This document shows positions 9,674 to 20,341 of a stretch of DNA of 64,000 bases, piece after piece. The DNA is from Cloeon dipterum (Eukaryota > Arthropoda > Insecta > Ephemeroptera > Baetidae), in assembly GCF_949628265.1 (NCBI RefSeq), contig NC_088787.1, positions 37,064,844 to 37,128,843 of the forward strand, read 5' to 3'. Position 1 is the stretch's first letter; every line of letters begins with the position of its first letter. The notes under the pieces are model-generated. The model did no database searches. It saw only the letters and a program-made list of their open reading frames with translations, and was not told where the DNA came from. The position numbers and the translations under genes are program-made.

Positions 9674-10374
9674 CTCCTTTTACTTGTGTGAGTGATTTTG
9701 GCTTCATGCCAGAAATCAATCACTAACACGCCATTCTTGCTCAGTGGGATTCTTTCCTTTCTTATCATATTATTTATTTACTAAAATTAGGTGCCTAAAT
9801 CTTACTTTATTCTCTAAGAAAGGGGATCTGGATGGTGAATGAAATTTTAAAAATAAATTAGAGAGACTAAATGATTTTAAAATTTGATTATTTAAGAAAA
9901 TAATTAGGGGGGGATCTTTTTTTTTAAAATTCAAAGAAAGGCGTGGGTGTGATTCTAGTTTAGCTACCCATCCAGTGATTAAAAAAAAGCAAATAATTTC
10001 CAGGTTCTCGGTGGCTGATTCGGCGTCCTCGCCTGCGACCTGTTCGCGTGGAGAATCTTCATTTTTTTGCTAAAGCTGATCTTTTGTCGCGCCCGCCATC
10101 AGTATCCCAAATATCGCAATAATTGGGGTTCTCAGCATTCGGTGAATGATTTTTACATCACTTTAATTTCGTCGTTAGACTCACATAAAATTAAGATAAG
10201 CCCAATTTGGGGAAAAGGGAGATGGTATGAGAGAAAAAATTTACAAAAATTAAAATATATCATTCGTCTGTTTGAATAATTTACGTATTGATTTCGTCAA
10301 ATGCCAATTAATCAATACAACGTTATATCGTCACCGCTAGAAATATTGATCATCAGCTTAATTCACCAGTGAAT
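9674..10374. other. AT-rich, no supported gene
   Basis: Low-complexity AT-rich sequence with poly-A/T and a G-run near 9907. No credible coding, RNA or repeat was recognised. Confidence 0.5.
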
Positions 10375-10923
10375 ATGTTTGAAAACGAAAAGGAAACGAA
10401 AGAATTTGTTAATGATTTTCAACAAAAATCATCTACCCCCTATCCCCTAGCACCCACTTCCCTTGCACTGACCCCTTGCTCACCATCATCTACCCAACCA
10501 ATCCCACCAACAACCATGACACCACCAAGCATGCCAAGACTTTATACTGTCCAATTGCAAATTGCAACAGGTATGTGTTTTTGGGAAATCACAATCGTAA
10601 AATAATCTTTGTCAAGGTGTTGGTGTTGGTTTGATGCTGTGCATGCTTATTTCCATCGTCGTTGTATGCAAGTGTCGACGGGTTGTGGTGAATGTCATTC
10701 ACTGAATGGGGAGGTGTGCGACTACGTTGCTATGGACATACCCGCACATGCCGAGTTGATGGAAATGGAGGAAATTGGGAACTTGTCATCATCGCTTCCA
10801 GAATTGATTCCAGAGCAGATTGAAGACACGCAGCCAAAAGCATTGGAGCCCCAGTTAGCCAACATAGATCTGAGTGCTAGTAGTGCTGAGATGAATGAAG
10901 GTATGAGTCGGAGTGAATTTTAG
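10375..10923 (+). CDS. Possible small membrane protein, spliced
   Basis: Exon 1 from ATG 10375 to 10570 encodes a Glu/Lys-rich start and a Pro/Thr/Ser-rich stretch (PTSLALTPCSPSSTQPIPPT). After a 46-bp intron (GTATGT..CAAG) the frame continues into a hydrophobic segment, VGLMLCMLISIVVVC, followed by KCRR, as in a single-pass protein. That frame stops soon after. A different frame covers 10710-10920 with an acidic sequence (HAELMEMEEIGNLSSSLPELIPEQ) and a possible GTATGAG donor near 10901. Either a frameshift separates the membrane exon from its acidic tail, or these are different transcripts. No family was recognised. Confidence 0.35.
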
Positions 10924-12262
10924 TTTGTTTTGTAAAAATGGTGATGGTTGTATATTTTTTGATGACGGTTAAGGAAATATTTTACTGTCTTTGTTCGGTG
11001 GTGGCTCGTATGGTATTTGAATATTTTGGCACCCATTTCGATAATAATGCTATTAATGCTACTTCCTAGAGTAATGGACTTCGTTTGTAGGAGTGCGGCA
11101 ACAAAGCAAGAGGTTGAAGAACCAAAGGAAATAATCTTAACTCGATCGAGCTTGGAAGGTGGTTTTTGTCACATCAGGCATTAGGTATTTTGAACGGTCT
11201 CATTGCTAGAATGAGAATGTATTAATTTTCAAAAGCTCGCTTCACTGTTTGTGTATTTCTCAAACCTCCCCTTCCTCATTGTTTAGGAACAATGCTTGAA
11301 CTATACATGATACATATGTATTATTTTTTTATTTACTTTCATACCATTGTCACTATTCATCTCAGCTTGGAAAAATGAATGATCTGCTCAAATGCGACTT
11401 TTTTATGATTTTTTTAAGTATGAAAACAACCACAAATGTGCTGACACTTTATGATTTACATCTAGTTTTTTTATAAAGTCTGAGCAACTTATATGTATAG
11501 TAATAAAATGTGAATTATAGCAGTCTAGCGTCATCAAATATTGAATATAAGAAACATAAGACTTCAATCCCCATTATTCCAAATACGACATGATAAATTT
11601 TTATTTTATTAGTGTGTAAACAAGCGTCGATACTTGAAAAATTGATTTGAATTATCAATCTAGTTATTTTTAGATAAAGACTGAGAATCTTCGTAAATAA
11701 ATATGACCATTAAATATAATGTGTATTATATCAGTCATTGAAAAATAACTTGAGACTATACTCGCCATTATTTCTAAGACAATTCATTAACAATTTAACT
11801 CATTTTCAATAAATAAAATATAAAGTCAGTCTTGGTTTTTTATTTTAATTAAACACATTAGGCTTTAGATATGAAGATTGTTTCTAGACTATTCAAATCA
11901 ACAGGATTTTAACAGAATGTCTATTTCGGTCTTTTAACGGTACATTTAATTCACTATAAAGACGTTTGCTTTCAGATTCTATTGTGTTTGACCTTTAATT
12001 CACCGAATGGATATTGTTAATTAGGGTCACATTTTTGAGGAATAAATTATTAAAGATCATGCACCTAATGCGTATTACCATTTATGATTAAACCAGATGT
12101 CTATTGTACAATTGGTTCCATCTTCTTTATTGGGTTTTGCCCTTCAACGATTAAAGCATTTTCTCACACTACTTTCCCACCCATTTGATTGATGAATGGA
12201 TATAATCATATATTCTTTCCATCGTTGATCAGTTTCTTTATATCATCAATCAGTTTCACATC
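10924..12262. other. AT-rich intergenic sequence
   Basis: About 1.3 kb of AT-rich DNA with many stops in all frames. No gene, tandem repeat or terminal repeat was seen. Confidence 0.5.
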
Positions 12263-12656
12263 ATGGCTGTCTTGAGGAGAAAGTTCTCTCTCGGTGCTGC
12301 AAAAGAGTTGTGTGTATCGTACAAAGCAGGCGAGTCATTGATAAAACTTGTTTTATTGGACAAACACGATTAGATGAGTTTTGAACTCTTCCTATACACT
12401 CTGATTCATCTCGGTGATGAGCAACATTATATTCGATCACTTTTGGAAAACGTCGGTAAGACGCAGCATTTTCACATTCAACCCGAGGCAGAGGATAACT
12501 TGTTTACGTGGACATCATATGTTGGTCGCGAGATGGAGATTTCTCCACAAGACTTCTCTTAATTTAATGGAGGTGATGCAGCAATTAATCGGCAAACGCA
12601 TCTGGTCAGCTACATTCCTGAGGAGGAGAATGGAGAGGATTGCACCTTCGATTGAG
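12263..12656 (+). pseudogene. Broken open frame, unknown
   Basis: One frame from ATG 12263 reads MAVLRRKFSLGAAKEL to a TAG at 12371-12373, and continues after it (SFELFLYTLIHLGDEQ) to a TAA at 12560-12562. It then runs in the same frame through VSYIPEEENGEDCTFD to TGA at about 12654. Two in-frame stops separating stretches of normal composition suggest a decayed ORF rather than chance. The overlapping frame 12565-12827 has a hydrophobic stretch but is weaker. No family was recognised. Confidence 0.3.
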
Positions 12657-12819
12657 TTAAGATATCAATATAAAAGCACCGTTGTTATTGGAATTGGAAT
12701 TGTATTTATTTGCGTATATTTTCGATACAACGTTGTAGTTATCTCTATTGCTGTTCGAACATTTGCAAACATGTCAAAACAAGTACAAACATATAGATCA
12801 TATAACACTAAATATCATC

Positions 12820-14200
12820 ACATTTAAAGTTTTGAAATTCATTCATATTGTAAAATTTGTTTTGGTACACAAATGATTTGAGCTTTTTTTCGAACTCTTC
12901 TTGCTGTTCCACATTACGAATCGCCACCGGAATCCGATTATACAAGTTTAGCATATACACTTCAGGATTTCGCTCCGCCGCTGATGATACTTGTGCGGGA
13001 ACGTAGTACAAATTTCTGGAGCGGGTATTATAGTTGTGTATCTCTTTGACTTGCTGGAAGTAATGAGGGTGGCGTCGAACGAATTTGCAGCTCTCCATCA
13101 AATATAGGGAGAAGAGAGGAAGAAGGTTGAATTTTTCAAACCTTGGTCTTGCGGATTCTAGTGGGGTCTGCGATCTCCAGTAGCGAATTCTTGCCATTGC
13201 TCTTATTAGTCGTTTTTGAACCGTGAATACTTCGTCTCGAACTTTATCACAGGATGCCCAGAACACGATGGCATATTGCATATGAGAGTAGGCAAAGGCA
13301 TAGTAAACATTTAGCACTTGTTTAAAATCCACAATTTTCCGTAGCGCCGTGACCATTGTTGTTGCTGAATGCAGCTTTCCAATGACAAAGTCACCTTTTT
13401 TTTCCAGGAGAGTTTTTCCGTGAACCTGAGTCCAAGCATTTTTACCTCTCGTGATGCCATCATTTGTTCCCTGGCCAAAATTATTTCTTGTGGTTCTTCT
13501 CCTCCTCTTGAGCTTGGTTTCCTAAATTGAACTACGACTGGTTTTTCTGTATTCAAGCGTAGAAAGTTTTTCTCGCAATACTTCTTCATTTGCATCGCAG
13601 AGGCATCTGTCAATTCAGAGACTTGCGGCGGGAGATTCGCATACATGAGCGTGCTTGCGTCATCCGCGTAGCTTACCATGAGACTTGCCATCACTTCCAG
13701 TGCCAGGTCAAAAAACTCTATATCAAACATTAGGGGAGATAGGATGCCACCTTGAGGGGTGCCTCTTGTTGTTGGAATAAGGTCCGAGAAGATCTCCTGC
13801 TCAAATTTCCCCTTCTTTTGTTTTAGCTTTACGCATTGAGCGCGGCCTTTGAAAGCTGATGTTAGCCATTTCAATGAGGTGTTGCGAACGCCATGGTGTT
13901 CTAACTTTTTCAGTATCAAGTCTGGTGAAACTGTGCCGAACGCGTTCGATAAATCATAGAATACGCCAACCACTTTTTGTTTTTTATCAAGCGCTTCAGC
14001 AAGTTTTTTGATGTATTCGAAGAGAGCCGTAATTGTACTTTTTCCATTTATGAAACCGTGCTGTGATTTTGGCAGTAGGTCATGGTCTTGGAAGAAATTC
14101 ATTAGTCGTAAAAGAAAACAGTTTTCGATCACTTTGGAAAAGACTGGAAGGTTCGAAATTGGGCGATAGTTTTTAGGGTCTTTTCTATGTTATGTGAAAA
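12820..14200 (-). mobile_element. 5'-truncated non-LTR retrotransposon (reverse transcriptase)
   Basis: Minus-strand reading begins near 14200 with RKDPKNYRPISNLPVFSKV, a reverse transcriptase block, and continues through SQHGFINGKSTITALFEY, FYDLSNAFGTV, RGTPQGGILSPL and the catalytic YADDAS. The 273-codon frame (14132-13311) changes frame near 13330-13360 and continues to 12808 with a C-terminal region containing ARIRYWRSQTPLESARP. Endonuclease and ORF1 are missing. Motif wording is close to the family at 48-57 kb (FYDLTNAFGTV, RGTPQGGVLSP), so it is a diverged relative in the Jockey/I-like group (inference). Confidence 0.8.
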
Positions 14201-14699
14201 AAACAATAGATTGCAAATTAATCTGGATACTTTAGCGTTTTTGTTCTTTCAATCAATTGAGATTTAAAACAAATTTTTGGAAAAACGAAATGATATAACG
14301 AAAAACTTTAACGTAAAAAGAAGTGCGAATCAGGAAAATATAATTCTGCGCGAGATTGAAGGTACATGTGCTTTTCGTTTAAGTATATTTGAATTTGAAG
14401 AGCTTATTAGAAAAACAGAAGATTTCTGCTTATTGTACGTTATTAAATGATTACCAAAATTGATTGAAATATATAGAAGGTACTCTAACGATCCAACTGC
14501 TTGTCCTGTCATTCAATTTCGACTATTCGAATCAGGAGAGATGAATCTCTGTGGAAAATTTTACAGTCAACTGTTGGAGAGTTAATAAACAGTTAGATGT
14601 ATTTTTTCAAATCATATAGATTTGGTTCTGTGTACTATTGTGTTCAATAAAAATTTTGTGAAACTATAATTCATGTTTATCATTTCATGTCAACGTCAT
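14201..14699. other. AT-rich gap, nothing supported
   Basis: No credible coding or repeat sequence between the truncated element and the G-rich tract. Confidence 0.5.
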
Positions 14700-14845
14700 G
14701 TATGAGATAGGTCAGGAGGCAGAGTTATGTACGTCAGGGTTGGGGTGGGTGTAATGGGTGTCGGTCAGGGGTTTGAGGTAGGTCAGAGTTGGGGAGGTTT
14801 GTCAGGGTGGGGAGGTGCTGGGCTTGGGTCAGGGGAGGGGTTGAA
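14700..14845 (+). repeat. G-rich minisatellite-like tract
   Basis: Repeated GTCAGGGT/GGTCAG and GGGG runs, for example GGTTGGGGTGGGTG and GTCAGGGTGGGGAGG. The plus strand has several closely spaced G3-G4 runs, so G-quadruplex formation is possible. It lies directly downstream of the truncated Helitron exon on the minus strand. Confidence 0.6.
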
Positions 14846-14851
14846 AATAAT

Positions 14852-15303
14852 TTAGAACCGGCATTTAATAACTACTTGCGTGTTTTCAAAAAGCTGTTTG
14901 AGCAATCCTTCACGCAGTGGGATGGCAGGGATCATCGCCTGGCCTTTCGAGCAACATGGGCCGTAAGCCCCGTTGGGCCACGCTCGCAAGGTTTCAGTCT
15001 CTTTTTGGAAAAACAGAGCGCCGCACGAGGCGCATTCCTTTGTGAAATCGCCCGCGTGGTAGTATACTGCAATCTCAGGGTCCGGATCGCCGCGAGCCGC
15101 ATACAAGACTTTATTTTGCCTGGCAGAATTCCACTTTGTCCCTTGGTTTGTTCCAACGTATTCGGGCGGTGGAGGTACATTCCTGTAAGGAAGTGGAATA
15201 TATGCTACTGGAACGTCGTATTCGCTGTCGGATGAACGGATGTCACGATCCGAAACAGGATCATAGTCTGAATCTTCATGGTCACTGCTGGATGGACTCA
15301 AAA
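14852..15303 (-). pseudogene. Helitron-type N-terminal zinc-finger exon
   Basis: About 149 codons after a TTTTTTGAG acceptor. The first third is acidic (SSSDHEDSDYDPVSDRD) and Pro-rich. The last part reads FTKECASCGALFF, then GPCCSKGQAMIPAIPLREGL, then LLKQLFENT. A CxxCxAxxF finger followed by CC-x-KG-x(V/M) and a Pro-Leu-x-LF segment is the start of Helitron replication-helicase proteins. Nothing of the Rep or helicase domain follows, since the sequence becomes a G-rich tract. It is the last piece of a minus-strand exon series reaching back to about 20 kb. Confidence 0.6.
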
Positions 15304-15570
15304 AATTAAACTAACATAAATTTGAATTTGAATAACGAACCAAATATACAAGTTGTAATGTGGCCAGCGATGCGTGAAACGGAAGTGAATAGGCTAGTGT
15401 CGATTATAATCAAAGCATCTATTTAGTCCTCTTGTCAGCGTGAATACATTTGATAACAAAATAAAAATTGATTAAATGAGTTAATCTTCTTATTGGAGGT
15501 GGTTTGCTTTATGATCCGTTTAATGGACTCGATATAATGCCATGATGTCAATTTGTTACACATAGAGAGC

Positions 15571-16012
15571 GATGGGACAATTTTTCGCTAGCCGGAATGA
15601 ACGAAATTGTTAATTCATGCTTTCGTAGTTCGAGCGATCGCCGATTTGTCCGTTCGCTTCAGATCGGCAGCAAATTGGCATGGACGATGGAGTTCCCATG
15701 CGTTGGCATGTATCGTAGATTACTCCCTATGACCCTTATTTGGGGTAGTTTTTCAAAAGAAGAGGTATTGATACCTTTTCGCTACGAGCTAAAAATTGAA
15801 AATTTTATTATTGAATATATGGGCAAGTCATCCCCAAGGGTGTGGATTAATACCCGATGGGACATTTGGGATCGAGAATATGCTACCGTCTCAATCTTGA
15901 ACTCATAGTGCGCGAGGGGACATATTTCCGCTAACCCGAATGAATCAGATTGATAAGCCGTGCTTTCGGTGTTCGAGCGACCGCCAATATGTCCGTTCGC
16001 GTCAGGTTTGTG
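15571..16012. repeat. Two copies of a ~100-bp repeat, 340 bp apart
   Basis: About 15570-15670 and 15912-16010 share GGGACAWWTTTYCGCTARCC, GAATGAA, GTGCTTTCG or ATGCTTTCG, GTTCGAGCGAYCGCC, and TTGTCCGTTCGC or ATGTCCGTTCGC. They form an imperfect tandem pair lying in an intron of the minus-strand exon series. The nature is unknown; the plus-strand reading at 15597-15908 is probably fortuitous. Confidence 0.55.
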
Positions 16013-16353
16013 ATGAATTAGTGTTCCAATTCTTCTGCGTCAGTAGGAAATGGAAACCACCCCCTACTACTTCTTGCTGGGAGGTTTAGCATGAATGTTC
16101 TGATTAAAAGATTTGATCTGTGTAATATATTTCGTGCAATCCAAAGGCGATGATTTTAATAAATTCGCAGCGTAGAGATATATGTATGAAAAACAATTAA
16201 ATGCTAAAACAATATGGTGGCAGAGCGCTTATAATTCTGCAAAAATTGGCTACGCAGTGGCCATATATGGGGAATTAAAAGAGTGAAGAAACTAATAACA
16301 TACCATGTGAGAGATAATATTTTTAATGACGTAGCATCCTACCTGGAAGGAGT

Positions 16354-16940
16354 ACCTGGCGTCGGCGGATTTTGTCCGGCTGATGTAGCAGGTTGTGCAG
16401 GACTTGGCGGAGTTAAATCAGGAATTATGGCAGCGTCTGACGTGTTTTGAGGTGTCTGAGTTTGAGGTGCATCAACAGGTAGTTGTGACTCTGGTGTGTG
16501 CGTGTTAGCGGTGTGTCAGGGCGGTCATCAGATGGTGCGTCAGGCAATGGCGTCTTTGGATGAATGTCCGAGCCTGTTGTGGAGGGATGGTTGTCATCAG
16601 CTGGCACGACTTGCTTTTCTGCCGATTCTTCAGATACTGAATCTGATTTTGGTGGCTCTTTGCCTGGTGTGTATTCGTCCACACATTCTTCGCTGCTAGA
16701 GGAAGATTCAGAAGATGATGGCGAAAGTTGACACTCGGTTCTAGAATAAAATGTTTTTCTATTTGATGTTTTAGAGTTATATACAAAACTCACGGAAATA
16801 AAATCGCTCTTCTCCATGGTGTCTTGGGATGTGGATCAAGCATAGGTAAATTCACGTCAAGTTGCGGCAAAATAGTTTGTCGCGCTGGGGCTGGAATGGT
16901 TGGTGAATCAGGCGGAGGCGACTGAACCGTTGAAGTTGCG
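16354..16940 (-). pseudogene. Two disordered exons of the Helitron-linked gene
   Basis: Exon 16940-16797 (STVQSPPPDSPTIPAPARQ to PWRRAILFP) ends at a GTGAGT donor. It joins in frame to 16741 (TECQLSPSSSES), with a 55-bp intron. The second exon is Ser/Glu- and Pro-rich and loses frame near 16500 within an ACACGCACACAC run. The neighbouring frame then continues with PPSPAQPATSAGQNPPTP to about 16354. The region is intrinsically disordered in character. The left exon is cut at 16940 by the adjoining non-LTR insertion. Confidence 0.5.
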
Positions 16941-18120
16941 ATTCAATTCAATTCAATTCTGTTTATTTCTCCATAACAAGTCAAACATTTAAAACATGAT
17001 TTCACAAAAAATCACATTATTGGAGAAATTTAGGCATTTGTAGTATTAGCGATCAACTCGCTGAAACTCATGACTAAAATAAAAGCAAAAGTTACTTTTA
17101 CCTCAATCACTCGCCTTACTACAGCCTATACCACACATTTACACAACAATTAATATCACATGAATTTTACAATATTTTGGAAACTGGGAAACCGGACACA
17201 ATTTAATGGTGGATGGGAGGGAATTCCATTGTTGCACGATGCGAAATGAGAACGAGTGCATTCCGAGATCAGTGCGTGCGCGTGGAGGAATCAGTCGGTG
17301 CTCGCCATCCGTGTTTCTCATTGTTCTTCCCACGATTATGCGTTCCATAGCGTCCATGTCAGTTTCATCGTCGAGACATTTCCTAAAGAAAGTCATGTCA
17401 TTGTGGCTCAGCTGCTGTTGGTCCGTCAGCAGCTCTTTTCTCGCTTTTTCGGAAACATGCCGCCCATGCACGAACCGAAGTGCTCGATTTTGCACTCTCT
17501 CAGATTTCTGGACGTTGCACCGGGTGGACGGGTGCCACGCGGGGGTGCCGTAGAACATGAGCGGCTTGACCATCGTCAGATAGGCCAGCCGCTTGACGCG
17601 TGGGGTGCAGCCGTAGAGGTTGCGCGCCGCGAACGAGAGCACTTTGGCCGCTTTGCCGCGCGCGATGTCTGTGTGCTTATTCCACCGCAAGTCACTGCTC
17701 ACATGCACACCGAGGATGCGCTCGGTGTCGTTGTATTCAAGCACTGTGCCGCCGACGGTGTAAGGGATGTGCAACGCGTTTTTAGCCCCTGTCACGTCCA
17801 TCACGTGACACTTGGCCACGTTGAGCTCCATACCGTTGCTCGCGCACCACGCAAACACCGCGTCAAAGTCGTCCTGCAGCTCTCCTGCGTCCTCGGCAGA
17901 GCGAATTTGTTTCCACAAGGTTACGTCGTCCGCGTACTGAGCGCTTTGAGCTTTCACTGCAGCAGGCAAGTCGGCCACGTATAAGTTGAAGAGCAGGGGG
18001 CCCAGCACAGAGCCCTGCACAACCCCCGAGCACACCTCTCGCAGCTCAGATTTCGCTCTATTGTAGACGACGTACTGGTTTCGCCCTTGCAGAAAGCTAC
18101 CTGTCCACTGCAAAATATTT
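16941..18120 (-). mobile_element. 5'-truncated CR1-like non-LTR element
   Basis: The minus-strand frame (17139 to about 18115) carries the reverse transcriptase second half: VVQGSVLGPLLFNLYV, then SAQYADDVTLW, then RILGVHVSSDLRWNKH, and a C-terminal RVKRLAYLTMVKPLMFYG region. Motifs match the element at 24-28 kb closely. The 3' end has AATAAA near 16964 and a (GAATT)n tail at 16941-16960. It lies between two exon pieces of the Helitron-linked gene. The 5' junction (about 18100-18130) is uncertain because a possible exon end overlaps it. Confidence 0.8.
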
Positions 18121-20040
18121 CCCCATTGTGTGGTCAGTGGTAGTTGCAGAAACGAGCTGCACGTCACCACCATCATCGCAAACTTCTTGTATTGGAGCAT
18201 CGCGCTGAGGTGGAGATGCCGAAGCGTCAGGTTGAGCAATTGATACTGGGGGTTGCGTTGGATTGCTGAAACAGAATTCAAGTTTGGTTTGAGGCATCGA
18301 GAAATATTTTATATTTTTATTTCGCTGATCGAATTAATTAAAATATCAAACCTCTCAGATTTCTTGTGCAATTGTTTTGTTTTGTTGATGCGTTTTTGCT
18401 TTGGCCCGATGCGTGTTGGTCGTTTAATTACAGGGGCGGTTTCCTCTGCCTGAGGGGACTAAGATTCTGGCTGTTCTGTAGCTGTGGGCTGGAGCGAGGA
18501 TGTAGATGGTACAGGTTGATCGATTGGTTGTGGAGTTAGCGGTGACTCGCTGAAAATGTTATATAGGCCGTTCACAATCATACATTGACCCGTATGTTCC
18601 AGTGCCGTTCATATTGAATTTAATTACATCCCTGTCAGGTTTCTTGTGCAAGTGCTTGGTTTTGTTCATATGTTTTTGCTTCGAACCAATTCGTAAGGGA
18701 CGTTTAGGTGCTGAAATGTTGTCCTCTGACAGATGAGTAGTGTCGATTGGTGAATTTAACTCCTCTGTTGGGAGTTCAACAGCGGCCGTATTTGGTGGTA
18801 CGTCAGGTATTGAAGCAGTGTCAGGTGGTATCGGACTTAAATAATGAAATTAAGTACACAGGATGGAAAACAAAAAGAATAATAATTTTAAGTTGTTAAA
18901 TGTATTAAATGCTAATTGATAAATTACGATGGATATGTTCTTCCAATTGCGTTCGAATTGGAGGCAAGATATTTAATCATGTCGTGTTAACGTAGAAAGG
19001 TAGCGAACGGAGTGTGGAAATTTAAAGCTATAAATTTGTTGCTTTCATGTGGATTATAACGAATAAAAATAAATGACCATATTAAAATTACGATACATGA
19101 AATTGCTAATGAGTTATTTAAAAATTAAAGAGCGCGTAAAGTTTTGAGTTTTGTTCGGTTTTGTTTTAATAGGATAGATTAATTACCTGATAGCAGGACT
19201 TTCAACAAGAACGACGTCTTGTTCGCTAATCTCAGCAGCGAACATGTCACCTTCGGGCGCGGATCCATCGTCGCCGGCGTCTGACGCAGTCGAACAATCA
19301 TTATCCGCGGCGAGAAGTGGCACAATCATTGGCGTATGACTGGACGCTATCGGTTGCGCTTGGCGATCGCGTGAAGAAGCTCGGTTGCGCGTACGGCGAG
19401 TTCTAAAACCGTCGTGGGCATCTGGGCTGTAGAGTATAATAAAGTGGATCACAAAAAGGCGATCAAAATTAGCGTTAGTCTTAGGTTACGTTTGTCTAAT
19501 AGTGTTCATATGCGAACGGTATGGTTATGATTAATTCATATGCACAGTGAAACCATAATACGAGAGTAAATGTATTGTATTACATTCAAAGAATATGATA
19601 AGGAAGAGTGGTAAATATTGTTATAAAATGAAGCAACTTCATAATGGTGTAATATGCAGGAATCATTGATTTTAATTATGTTTTTCGTAGTGAGAAGTAC
19701 CGTATCGTGATTGATACGTACGTTATATATCTTAAAGTATTTATTTAGGATTTTACTGCGCCACTAACCTGGTTGGTGGTTTGATTGGTTGGTTTCTGGG
19801 CCTTCCTCTGCGGCGTTGTTGTGGCATTTAGTTGTCTTCTTCATCAGAAATAACGATGACGCTATCGGTACTTGAACGACGATTTGGAGGTTTTGTTTTG
19901 CCTTGATCTTGTTGCTGAGTATCCGCACCATATGAATGGTCCGTGGGCACCTCTTTGTTTCTGGTAGGAGATGGTCGTTCGATGTGTATTAAATGTGTAA
20001 TATGAGGCATGCGACGAATGCAATATTTCGTAGGCATGGG
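18118..20040 (-). pseudogene. Series of disordered exons with AT-hooks and a duplicated exon
   Basis: Exon pieces lie at about 20040-19763, 19452-19186, 18838-18639, 18551-18354 and 18265-18118. The first contains a SUMO-interaction-like VIVISDEED, a TAA at 19828-19830, and beyond it in the same frame an AT-hook (RRRGRPRNQ). Exons 18838-18639 and 18551-18354 end alike: KRPLRIGSKQKHMNKTKHLHKK versus KRPTRIGPKQKRINKTKQLH, so one is a duplicate. The second has a TAG at 18459-18461, and the first has lost its GT donor (AG followed by GG). The sequence would fit a nuclear DNA-associated protein upstream of the Helitron finger. Whether it is one gene is inference. Confidence 0.45.
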
Positions 20041-20106
20041 ATAAATTGCTGTTAAATTTCTATTTTTGATTGATATATACGTGTGATTTTAATGGAATCG
20101 GTGCAT

Positions 20107-20108
20107 GC

Positions 20109-20198
<90 letters not shown>

Positions 20199-20202
20199 TT
20201 AT
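20107..20202. repeat. (TA)n microsatellite
   Basis: Nearly pure TA dinucleotide repeat of about 90 bp with one G interruption and a slightly degenerate TTTATATATTTATAGATATAC end. Length is likely polymorphic or mis-assembled. Confidence 0.95.
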
Positions 20203-20341
20203 AGATATACATTGCGAGAGCTGGTTGGTCATTATTATTACATAATATGTGGGTGCCAAGGAATGATTTGGTACGAACGAAAACTTCGCGTGTCTTGATA
20301 ATAGTTAAGAATTATCCGTATTTTATACTACATACTTTTTT

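Noticed and set aside
20083..20298. ORF of repeated Tyr-Ile
   Set aside because: It is the translation of the (TA)n microsatellite.
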